DNA of 64,000 nucleotides from Flabesymbios commensalis (taxonomy: Eukaryota > Annelida > Polychaeta > Terebellida > Flabelligeridae). The stretch spans positions 103,276,307 through 103,340,306 of the forward strand of contig OZ024902.1 in the NCBI GenBank assembly GCA_964017125.1, written 5' to 3'. The notes beneath the pieces are model-generated. The model was not told the origin of the DNA. It made no database searches and worked only from the letters and a program-made list of their open reading frames with translations. The position numbers and the translations under genes are program-made. This document shows, piece by piece, positions 24,136 through 34,003 of the stretch (positions are counted from its first letter, which is position 1; each line of letters opens with the position of its first letter).

Positions 24136-24367
24136 TTAACCATTTCGCCGCCAAATTATTCAATTTGAATTTTCACCCACTTTAAGTTGTGTCTCGCTGA
24201 CGCGATCCACAACTTAAGTGATGAAAATTATTCAGATTTGACAATATGGAGGTAAAATCTTTTCAAATCTTGCTGGTTGATGTCACATTTTTTTTTAAAT
24301 GTGGTACTTAATGTGCTAATAAAAAATGAAAACCCGAATATATGCGGCATCGGCGGGTAAAGGGTTA
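24136..24367. mobile_element. Family B element, reverse orientation
   Basis: TTAA-CCATTTCGCCGCC at the left and GGCGGGTAAAGGG-TTAA at the right. The dyad GTTGTGTCTCGCTGACGCGA lies near 24187-24215. Read in reverse it matches 21817-22032 and 55651-55895, including the AAACCCGAATATATGCGGCA end. Confidence 0.8.
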
Positions 24368-24981
24368 AGCTGAATAATAGTACCTTTATATTTTAAAGTG
24401 GCTTTCATTATACCTGTATCGTGACCGCGCAAAATAAAGTACGACTGCACAGCTCCCCTATGACATGTATAATGTGAACCGTGTCGCCAAAAAAATAATA
24501 ATTCATTTTTAAAAGACATGTACAATATTGTAGATGTGTTTTCATCGCATTGTACGTCAGCACCAGAAAGAATTTTTGTACATTTTTTGTCAAGTTGAAT
24601 ATTGGAGGAATACCTACATTCTCTTTATGATCGATCACTGACTAGTATGGCCGCTGACTAATATGACCACTGTAAGAGTGTTGTTTGAAATAAGAACACA
24701 AAAAGTACTTGTACATCGAGTGGTGTATCCCTTTAGTACTCTTCTTGCAATCAGATCTGTTTACTTGTGCTGGTTTAGGAAGGCCAGGTGGTATCATGTG
24801 TATATATGGTCGATTCCCACGAAAGTGATGCATATCGGCAAAAAAACGACTTTGTTGCACAGTCCTGAATTCTTCAGTTTATATCACAGACATATGGAAC
24901 TTTCACAAAAAATATATGCGAGCTCTTAATATATGACAGTTGTAACATGAATGGAGTTCATGCTCATTATTGAACAGCAGA
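24368..24981. other. No feature seen
   Basis: AT-rich, with several overlapping short open frames on both strands and no recognisable product. Confidence 0.35.
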
Positions 24982-27184
24982 GTAACCCTACGAATGCATA
25001 TTATGTAATATGTAAATGCCATAATGTAACTAAAACTTTGGTCGCAAAGAGTACAGCAGTTCAAGCGATAACAATTAGGTGGTAATGTTTAGAATAGTTT
25101 AATAACAGTTGCGAACATTTGATACTGCACATAATGATTTGTAGTCAACCGCTACTCTGCTGCAAATAATCAATATTCAGAAAATATACAAAAAAAGACA
25201 TGTCAAACATAATATTTCTTTCAATTAAAGGCTTAGAGTGGAAATATCAGTTGAATATTAAAATGTAAATGGAGCATCTTGTTTAAAATCATGATTTCAT
25301 ATCATTTGTTGATCTAAACGTTTTTCTCATAGGTTTTAAAGGTGTATTCGTAGGGTTACAAATTGATATTTTATTGAAAAATAAGGCTATTAATTAACAT
25401 AATTGTTGTGTTATAAACGATTTGTATCGATAACTATTATTACTTTGACAGCCACATTAATAAACAATCAGAGAAGGATGGAATAAAGAGTTTTTGGCAA
25501 CAAGGTGCGCGATAATCACGAGAATAATTTATTTATTGTTTGTCACTGAATTAATAGTCAATCTAAAAAATATACATACATATATACATATATCATTTAC
25601 TTGTGAAAGGTATTTGACAGGATAGAGCTACAATGAACAAAAAAGGGTGAAACTGGTTGCTCTTCGTCGATTCAAAATGCTTATACCAGCTTTGTTTGTA
25701 GGGTTACGCTGTCATTTGTAGGGTTACTCTATCTAGGTGGCCTATGAAAAATCATCACAATACTGCAATATTGACGGATCATTATATTATTCAAACACAT
25801 GTGTGTTCTCCCGTATGATACTGCTCGATATCCAATAGATTTACCACGCTATAATTAACTTCACATAGACCATTGAACAAAATATCTAATTTGTCAAATA
25901 ATTTTATGTATTTCCAACTGGTGAAGTCAGACAGTGAATATGTTGCTATTGTATCACACACGTTTTAAAATACCACTTGTTTTGGCTTGCTTGTATATAT
26001 TGTTTTTGCTAAATATCGTGTTTTTAGATAAAGGTCTCGCAATGCCAAATAAACACGTATTGTGTTATACAACATAGGAGCTATTTGTGAAATTGGTAAC
26101 CCTACGAATGCACACAGTGGTAAACTCTTTTAGATGCTAGATATGTTTAAATTAATATTTCCAATATTTGTAATACACAAAAGAATACACGTTAGATATA
26201 TTTTTAATATGATGTATAACAAAGTATATTAACAGTAAATTAGCCTTTGCATTGGTGAGTTAAAATAATTTTCAAGCGTTTTTAAAACGTGTATTTTATT
26301 TTTTGGATAGAAATATTTATTAGCTTGTTGAGTTTTACACTTTGTAAGTGCTCACTATGATGTTAGCTTTATTCTTGGCATGTTTTGCAATGAGAACAAT
26401 ATCTATTTTTCTGTTTTTCTCTTGTAAATAGTAACCCTACGAATACCTAACATTTGTGTAACCCTACGAATGACCATATCATCAGTCTCTGGTGGCTCTT
26501 CTATTACATAAGAATATTTTAAATGATATCGCCAACATATTGTCATGTCATGACATGATAATGCATCATAGATATTCAATTACCTCCTGTATTCTCCACA
26601 CCTACACAGTGAAATATAGCACTGTGATAATTTGTAGGATATATTAAAAATTCAAACATTGCTAACGTTTCAAGATATCTATGTTAACCACTAAAATCTG
26701 ACTGTCACGTACACTGTACCTTGGTTATTCTGTTAGACAAGGTGGTAAACCCCATGTCCTTTCATAGAATTCCACAGCTGCCATTTCTTTATTTAAAATT
26801 CGTAGGGTTACACATATTAAAAAACCCTGTAGTGTTCAATGGAAGAAATTAAAAAAATGGTATAATTTACCGATACGTTACCTTGCCCATATTATACATT
26901 GGTACCACAAGTGTATTCAGAGAAAAGAGCTTGTGTTAATCTGTAATAGTATTCGTTTTATAGAACATGAAAGCGCATTTGTATGGTTACAAAAACGCAC
27001 TTTAAGTTATTGCACCTATTTTACTATTACCAACATTATTTTGTGGACATGCTCCACAAAGAATTCTGTTCAGCAAATAAACAGCAAGCACAGCTCAGGT
27101 CATAGATATAATGTGTAAAATATCTATATTGTGCAATATTGATTTACTCAGATATCATAACACAAGCTGTATTCGTAGGGTTAC
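24982..27184. repeat. Dispersed 16-bp motif cluster (GTAACCCTACGAATGC)
   Basis: Plus-strand copies start at 24982, 26096, 26431 and 26458. Minus-strand copies lie at 25344-25359, 25692-25707, 25712-25727, 26797-26811, 26975-26990 (degenerate) and 27169-27184. Core GTAACCCTACRAAT. Spacing between neighbouring sites or close pairs is about 335-405 bp, with 178 and 194 bp around the degenerate copy. The DNA between is AT-rich and not visibly repeated. Function unknown. Confidence 0.85.
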
Positions 27185-27380
27185 ACGAGTTTTAATTTTT
27201 CAAAAAATATGAATTAAAAAAATTCAAATTTACAAAAGCAAAAAAAGTGCTGGCTATTGATTAGGTGCAGGTGCCGCGCTTCAGAATGCGTAATATAAAG
27301 GCGCTGTTTATTTTGAATATTGAGAAAATGAACTTTTTCAAAATAAGGTCCAAATGCATCACTTCGTGGGAATCGACCAT

Positions 27381-27444
27381 AATATATATATATATATATT
27401 TATATATATTATATATCTATATATATATATATATATATATATAT
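27381..27444. repeat. (TA)n microsatellite
   Basis: Sixty-four bases of nearly pure TA with a few interruptions. Confidence 0.95.
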
Positions 27445-27547
27445 TGCTGTGGGGATCACTGGGGAGGGGTTTTTCTATTTGAAAAGCTGAATAATACAGA
27501 CGACGATGGCTCAGCGCTGAGATAACCATGCAGCCAAACTTGAGCGT

Positions 27548-27612
27548 GAATCAAGTATGACCTAGACCAACATTGGGACAGCGTTGTGCTAACGTCTCAT
27601 GTTGGCTTGGAA
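27548..27612. mobile_element. Family P fragment, decayed
   Basis: GACCAACATTGGGACAGCG, GTGCTAACGTCTCATGTTGG recalls the right arm of P elements; the arms are no longer complementary. Confidence 0.45.
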
Positions 27613-27630
27613 ACTGCCCTGCCAATGCTT

Positions 27631-28313
27631 TTTCCCCCTCAGCCATTAAGGCTGTGGGGTATAGTGATCACCATAGGCGGGCGGGCGGTTGGTCTGGCGG
27701 GCGGTCGGGCGGGCGGTCAGAAATTCAGCTCTTACTACAAAGTTAAGTGATGAATTTTGTTTATTTTTTATAGACATGACCTATGTGCCGGGCAATACAT
27801 CCCATATATTTTTTTTGGCACCAAGCCATAAGCGGCCGTTTTTCAAGATGGCCGCCTCAAAAGTTTTTGGGTACCATAACTCATGAACCGTTGTTTGGAT
27901 GGCATTCAAATTTGGTAGGTTGTTCTCTAAGTATTTCTGATGATTTGATTAACTTTTGGGATGAATCTGGTAAAAACAAAATGGCTGACGCAGCCATTTA
28001 AAAAAAGATGGCCGCCTAAAAAGCTTGTGGGCCCGATAACTTATGAACCGTTGGTTGGATTGCATTCAAATTTGGTATGGTTGTTCTGTAGGTATTTCTG
28101 ATGATCTGATTAACTTTCGGGGTGAATCCAGTAAAAACAAAATGGCCGCCGCAGCCATTTAAAAAAATGACATGGTGGTAGTGGCGGTCATTTTTTCTCG
28201 TTTTTCCTTGATATTGATGGACAGAGCATACGGCTAAGGGGTCCTGCCATCAATTTATGGCTATTTTTTGCTTTTATGGTCTCTGAGCTCTAGATTTCAT
28301 TATCGCCCGCTTC
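27631..28313. mobile_element. Family T element with two 160-bp units
   Basis: Head hairpin CCCCTCAGCC/GGCTGTGGGG (27635-27659), then a GC-rich stretch of GGCGGGC repeats (27676-27719). Units start AAGATGGCCGCCT at 27845 and 28005, each with AACCGTT, GCATTCAAATTTGGTA and ATTTCTGATGAT phrases, ending in AAAATGGCYGMCGCAGCCATT. TATCGCCCGC at 28301-28310 may be the inverted far end. No coding capacity. Confidence 0.65.
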
Positions 28314-30106
28314 GGAAATTTCAGTTTTTCTCATAGTTTTAAATGTTACCCAGAAAAAGTACTATTTTATCATAAACTTTGATAGGCCCTATCAAAGTTC
28401 TAAGAACGTATGGTTTGTTACTTGAAAACCCCCCAGAATTATATTGTATGTATATTATTAGTGTTCATTATGATTTATTATATAATAATATAAAAGGAAT
28501 TAAACCGTTAACCGTATATAAATAATATAATAAATTATCAAGCATTCTCCGCCTAGATATTAGACCACAAGTTGACGTCTCAGTCACGGTATGACAATCT
28601 TACGAGACTGTGTCATCGCAGTCACGACTAAAATCACTTGAATAATTTATTCAGTGCAATCCTATATGAATATGTACTGTCAATACATAGGCTCTTCATA
28701 TTTCAGTTAGCAGCTAAGTTTGATTGAACTAATTTACACGGTAAGATTTGATACAGTTTTGGCAAAAGATGTGCACACTATCAGTATCTATAATTAGTAA
28801 TAGCATGTGTCTCATAATGAAAGCGGTTTGTAAGGTAGATGCGTTCTTTAAAATATAAATTGGCCCTGTTGATACGGATTGAATCGACCCACAACCTCAA
28901 GTCTTAGGTATTTAGTGCCTGCTAAGCAGTATTAACTGTATTGGGTAGGGTGAGATTGTGCTAATTATCTGCAATGTTACGGTTTAAATTAATATTTTAT
29001 GATGTGATAGAACAAGCGGTGGTTCATCATTATTCAGCCTGTGTCGGATTGTTCTTGTGTTTTATATGGAAACGACATGTTTTGCCTCATTCAAGTAGGG
29101 TTACATGTTTTAGCACATCAGTTCTCGGCGACATCGTTGAGCAGAGAGTGGGCGTGGCTGTGTAAATCTGCTCTCAGAAGGCTGCTCCATGATCTGGCTT
29201 TTATACCCGTGGATCAGCTGGACTGGCTGACACACTGCGGACTGGCTGCCTCAGGCCATGGCTGACATGCCGATGGCACCAGACATCATGCCGCCATACA
29301 CAGTCCCCAGGCATACACACAGTAGCCATGCCCTGCAAAGCCAAACAGCAGTAACTGCTTACTTGAAAAGCTCCCTCTGTTTACCTTTGTGCCGCACATA
29401 ATGGCCATTGTTTCTATATGTCATTGTCTCATCTATTTTATTTTTGCTTGACATTTTATAGACGTTCAGTCGAAGGTTTCGGCGTCACCAGTGGTCACCT
29501 AGTGTACGTAAGCTAATTAGTGGTTATTGTCATTTAATTACAGAGTTCGACATGGCGGCCGACCGTCTTACTCATGATGCACTACGAGATCTAATGCAAC
29601 GTTGATATCAGTGTTCTAATGCAAAAGCACTGAATATTTAGTTGACTGATGTCTTATTCTGAAGTGCGTTATTCTCACCGTCCTACAGTCCACTATGGCT
29701 GACCAGCAGTGCTTGTGACTTGTTTCTGCCAGTCTTGGTTAGCTGTCGCTGTCTGGGTGCTTGTCTAACGCCGCCATTCTTACAGACGCCTGACGTTTAC
29801 TTGTCTCCAGCCTGCCAACAGACGTGCCATAAACCAGCAAAATGAAAATTCCTCCCAAGCAAATTGCCATTCGCTCCCAACAACAATATTGCACAGACAA
29901 ATCCCCCACAGTGTAGGGAATTTATCTCAGTTCCATCACTCTCAACTACGGTGACGGGTGATTATGGGAAACTGTTTTTTTGCAGAATTTACCATTGGCC
30001 TTTTCTTGGTGTGTCTGTTTGTCTGTCTGGCAGCGGCTGTTCACAACGACTCAGGAGATCCTGCACAACTCAGCTCAGCTCTGCTCAAGTGGATACAACA
30101 GCCCAT
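28314..30106. other. AT-rich DNA with GC-richer patches, no gene proven
   Basis: 28314-29030 is AT-rich and empty. 29030-29360 and 29540-30100 are clearly GC-richer and could hold untranslated or short coding exons. One frame (29958-30143) reads a hydrophobic stretch GLFLVCLFVCLAAAVHND, but it runs into the P palindrome and has no other support. Confidence 0.35.
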
Positions 30107-30213
30107 CCAGCAAACACGAGACGTCGAACCAATGTTGATTTGATGTTGGCCCAGAGTCGGAGACGATGGGCCAACATCAAATCAACATTGGTTCAAAGTC
30201 TCGTGTTTGCTGG
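30107..30213. mobile_element. Family P palindrome, near-perfect
   Basis: CCAGCAAACACGAGACGTCG at the left, with the complement ending CTCGTGTTTGCTGG at the right. The arms include AACCAATGTTGATTTGATG and turn at GTC-GGA-GAC. Only a few arm mismatches. Confidence 0.9.
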
Positions 30214-30619
30214 GGAGTGCTCGCCTCACGTCTAAGACGTTGGGTTAACATTGGGTTGGTGTATTTTTTGTAGGATTACCTGAATGTTTGCTTTGTCATT
30301 TAGTAGTGCTCCCCAGCGTGCAACTGTCACCAATGACCCTTAGCAACCATTGGCCTGTCCGCAGTTGCCATGGAAATTTAGTGCCAGGTGTTAGTACCCA
30401 ATAAGGCTGTTGTAAATGTTTGAGTGCTACAGTATAACATATTAGTATAACTAATTTTTATCCCAGCTAGTAAATCTTCATCCATAACCTTATTTTTATT
30501 ACACAGTTGATCAACTTTTTTATAAATGTGTCAAAATAAAAAATAACCTGCATGTATATATCTATGAAAATGTGTATATCATTTGTATAATGTATGTATA
30601 GTTGTATACACATATTCAA

Positions 30620-30622
<3 letters not shown>

Positions 30623-30651
<29 letters not shown>

Positions 30652-31442
30652 AGTCTTTATTTAGCGAGGGTACAGGTATATACAACAACGTACAAAATCA
30701 ATAAAAATTAAAAACATACATACATGTATGTACCAACCCACTGAGCATAGCTCATCCGCCGTGGGGCCCTCATACATAAACATTAAAAAACATACATCGA
30801 TATATACATCTATTTAAATAATATAATAATATATACATAACTCGTATTTACTTATATAATATAAAATAGTAATAATAGCATATTTAAATTCGTGTACATG
30901 GTAAATCTGACAATCTATTTGGCAGCAACATATAATTTTACAAACATCCACAGAAAAAGTGATCATTTTGAAGTAAAACAATTTACATGATTGATTTGTA
31001 TACATGGAAATAATTGATAAAATAAAATATACTTGGACATTTTTTATATTGAGGTATATTTATAAAATAATGTATGGTATTGATATAATATATATACATA
31101 CATACATATATATACACATATATATATATATATACAGTAGATACATTGTAAACATGACAACTACAAACACACATACATAAATTACATTTGAGAGTACAAT
31201 TAAAGCACAATTGCAGTCAACATATATATTATTTCAAACACAATAATTACAAATCTGATATATGTATATTGTAACTACTTTTTATTTCCGTTTTTGTATT
31301 CGCGTACGAATTCTTTTAATGTCGTTGCTTTGCGTGCTTTATCGGATAGAGAATTCCAGATTTTTGTACCATTAAACCTAAGGCTTTTGTGATGAGCTGC
31401 TGGTACATGGAGTTTATTGCTTGTCTTCGATCTTAAAGAATG
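30623..31442 (-). mobile_element. 5'-truncated LINE (non-LTR retrotransposon), 3' end
   Basis: Read on the minus strand it has the last part of a reverse transcriptase reading frame (31442 down to 31275), then about 620 bases of AT-rich 3' UTR ending CTCGCTAAATAAAGACTT, followed by a (TAT)n tail at 30623-30651. Truncation at the 5' side and a microsatellite-like tail are typical of LINE insertion by target-primed reverse transcription. The clade is undetermined; the tail of the protein fits the Jockey/CR1/L2 group. Confidence 0.75.
31275..31442 (-). pseudogene. LINE reverse transcriptase C-terminal fragment
   Basis: The frame includes RSKTSNKLHVPAAHHKSLRF, NGTKIWNSLSDKAR and KATTLKEFVREYKNGNKK, then TAG. 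The pattern RxxxxLxVPxxxxxxxRFxGxKIWNSLxxxx(R)xxxTLKxF is the usual last segment of LINE ORF2 proteins, beyond the polymerase domain. Only about 55 residues remain, so it cannot be active. Confidence 0.8.
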
Positions 31443-32196
31443 ATATTATATTATACTAAAATAAAGTTTATATTTTTATTTTGTTTGTTTTTTCGTCATA
31501 AAACCAAAAAGCAGTTGTGCCTGATAAGGAGCTTGCTTCTTCTCTGTCGATTGAACCCAGTGAGGGTTTGCTCCCAGAAGATGTTGCTGTCTCTATCTGA
31601 TGGGGCGTGAGCTCCCATCAAAGCTATCGCATCAGTGAACAATAAATAAAATCGTTCTTCCCTCAGACTGCTTCAGGGAAAGTGACTTAAAGACCTCATT
31701 TATCACGTGTTGGGACACTGTTTTTCTGACATAATACGATCACAACCCTTAATTAATCCGTCCCAGCGAGGAGCAGTGAATCCTGTAAGTCAATGATTTT
31801 GCGCAATCTACACTTTTTTATTTCCTGATTTAATACCGATTATATCGTTTTATATAGTGAAAATAAACCCTCATTTTTTTTAGATGGCTACCACTAGAAA
31901 TACAAAACGATCTTTGAATTTCTTCTATCACCCATGCCATTACTGTTCAGTGTTGAAATTCTTACTGGCGCAAGACTCTTCACTAAATATGTTTCACTTT
32001 TTTACCAATATTAATTTTGCCAGTGCTCACTTTCCCCGATATCACGTATTTTTTTAGATAATCAGACCAATAATGGCGATATACAATGTTAGGATTGTGA
32101 TAATCACAATATGTTTGATACATACATGTATCTCACCGACTTTAAGCACCAAAGCGGTCGATGATATTTTGCGATGATATTTCTCACAATAATATT
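31443..32196. other. No feature seen
   Basis: AT-rich DNA upstream of the LINE truncation point; nothing recognised. Confidence 0.35.
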
Positions 32197-32273
32197 CCAA
32201 CAAACACTTGACGTTCAACCAGTGCTGGTTTAATGTCGAAGACGGTGGTCCAACATTATATCAGCAATAGACC
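32197..32273. mobile_element. Family P copy, decayed and shortened
   Basis: CCAACAAACACTTGACGTTC, AACCAGTGCTGGTTTAATG, centre GTCGAAGACGGTGGTCC, then CAACATTATATCAGC. The right terminus is lost. Confidence 0.55.
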
Positions 32274-33195
32274 GCATTGTTCAGAATGAATAACAATCTT
32301 TGATGGCCACAATTTCGTATATCTTCATGTTTTCCTTATAACGTGTCGTCTCGTATATAAAAATAAAACATCAAAATCATGATGTTAATGGTCATAATGA
32401 CATTAACAGAGTATTGACATCCTCGAACACATGGAGATCAACACGTTCAATGACATAAATATGCCCACATGATTGGACCGTGTGCTTATCAGATATACAA
32501 ACCAATTGCGCCAAATCGTAAAGTTAAAGAACACTGAGAAGGTTTATTGCATCAATCGATAAAACATCAGTTGAGTTGTATGCAATAATATTTATGAAAC
32601 TAGATATAAATGCAGCTTGAATGTTATCGCCAATATGTTAAAAGTTTTATCGTGTTCAAATTTGGATACCACGCCACGAAAAACATCATTAGAAGCGATG
32701 TTTTCTGAAAATCTGTTGACAAATTTTTCGGTGCAAGTAGCAATATACAATAATTAAATATTAATTCCATTATAAATGTCAGTTATATAGACAGACAGAT
32801 AAAAATGTCATTTTAATCACAGGGATTAATCGAACTATCCTCAGGTGGACAACCGTTTTAGAAGTAACAAAGTCCATTCAACCTGACGGTATACATGTAT
32901 GGAAACTATTTTGCTTAGTGTGGATAATTATATTAGCCTAATTAGGTGAACTCTTTTAGTAGTTGTTCAGTGGAACCATTCACCAATTTTTATTCCCCTG
33001 TGGATGACTTATGACCTTTGACTTACTTTTTGACCCAAACAACCGCGACTTTTGGTCTCTTGTTGTAATATTATTACACAGGTCTTTATTTTATGCGTGA
33101 GTATTCAAGAAATTTCAACATTTCTCCAATGTTGGTCAACGCGGGATATGTTGAACGTTGAACCAGTGCTGGACTTTGACGTTTTTTGGGTGGTA
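32274..33195. other. No gene recognised; one decayed P fragment
   Basis: Mostly unique AT-rich DNA. At 33012-33024 TGACCTTTGACTT is a near-DR1 motif in a short family T-like phrase. At 33125-33175 CCAATGTTGGTCAACGCGG and GTTGAACCAGTGCTGG are remnants of a P copy next to the intact one. Confidence 0.4.
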
Positions 33196-33303
33196 CCCAG
33201 CAGACGCGAGACATTGAACAGATGTTGGTTCAATGTTGGCCCGCCGTCTACGACGTCGGTCCAACATTTAACCAACATCAGTTCAATGTCTCGTGTTTGC
33301 TGA
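33196..33303. mobile_element. Family P palindrome, well preserved, TA-flanked
   Basis: CCCAGCAGACGCGAGACATT at the left, CTCGTGTTTGCTGAG at the right. Arms ACATTGAACAGATGTTGGTT turn at GTC-TAC-GAC. It is flanked by TA on both sides (GGTA before, GATA after). Confidence 0.85.
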
Positions 33304-33320
33304 GATATACATCACAGTGA

Positions 33321-33587
33321 ATGTGGTGCTTGCTGGCCTGTGCCTGTGCCGCGTTCTGTGTCAGCTGTCTGCTACAAGCTGAAGCCGCGTCCATGAAAGG
33401 CCTACAAGAAGTGCATGTAGGCAGCTGGCAGCAGCACGGGATTTGGCTGCTGCCGGCATCTCTGGACATCGCTACACAGTCAGACAGAATTACCAGCAAC
33501 AGCGCCAGCAGACCACGGCCAGAAGAAGCGCGTGCATCTGTCTTCACGCACTCAGCCTCAAGGGGTTGCAGCAGCATCACTGATTAG
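33321..33587 (+). CDS. Possible small secreted protein or first coding exon
   Basis: An 88-codon frame in a GC-rich patch. Residues 1-23 (MWCLLACACAAFCVSCLLQA then EAA) look like a signal peptide: short start, alanine/leucine/cysteine-rich hydrophobic core and a small-residue cleavage region. The rest (SMKGLQEVHVGSWQQHG and onward) is serine/arginine-rich with no family resemblance. It begins 18 bases after a P palindrome. The opposite strand is also open for 100 codons, which lowers confidence. Confidence 0.25.
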   Translation: MWCLLACACAAFCVSCLLQAEAASMKGLQEVHVGSWQQHGIWLLPASLDIATQSDRITSNSASRPRPEEARASVFTHSASRGCSSITD

Positions 33588-34003
33588 TCAAAGTGACCCG
33601 TTTCACCAGCGTCAGACCGCACTACAAGTTGCAGACAGCAGACCACCAGACTAAAGCCACGGATAGTAAACGTCTCGTACATCACTTGTGCCCAAAGAAA
33701 TCTTATATACAGAAGGAGTAGGTGACCATCAACAGCTGATTTGATAGCTAAGCTCAAGTAGTGCGCTTCAGGGCAGGTAAGCCAATGTGAGGACATGTCA
33801 TATTACAGGCACCAATCTATAGGGCCCCATCTCTGTATGTAATGCAACTGAATGGGTTGATTCATCTTAGTGTTTTCAAGCAATCCTAATATTTTTAACA
33901 GAAGCTCCATCGAGTAGAAACTCTCATTGTCAAGAAATCATAATCTTAACTTAAAAAAAAATGTGGGAATCACATTTAGATAACTCATGGCATTATCATT
34001 TTT

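Noticed and set aside
24982-27184. Interstitial telomere repeat
   Set aside because: CGTAGGGTTAC contains TAGGGTTA, as in TTAGGG arrays, but copies are single, widely spaced and inverted, with no TTAGGG tandem.
27676-27719. CpG island or promoter
   Set aside because: GC-rich GGCGGGC repeats here belong to the head of a family T element, as shown by the hairpin before and tandem units after.
29958-30143. Signal peptide-like frame (FTIGLFLVCLFVCLAAAVHND)
   Set aside because: It lacks a clear start context, runs into the P palindrome for its last residues and an overlapping frame is longer. Noted only within the GC-rich patch.
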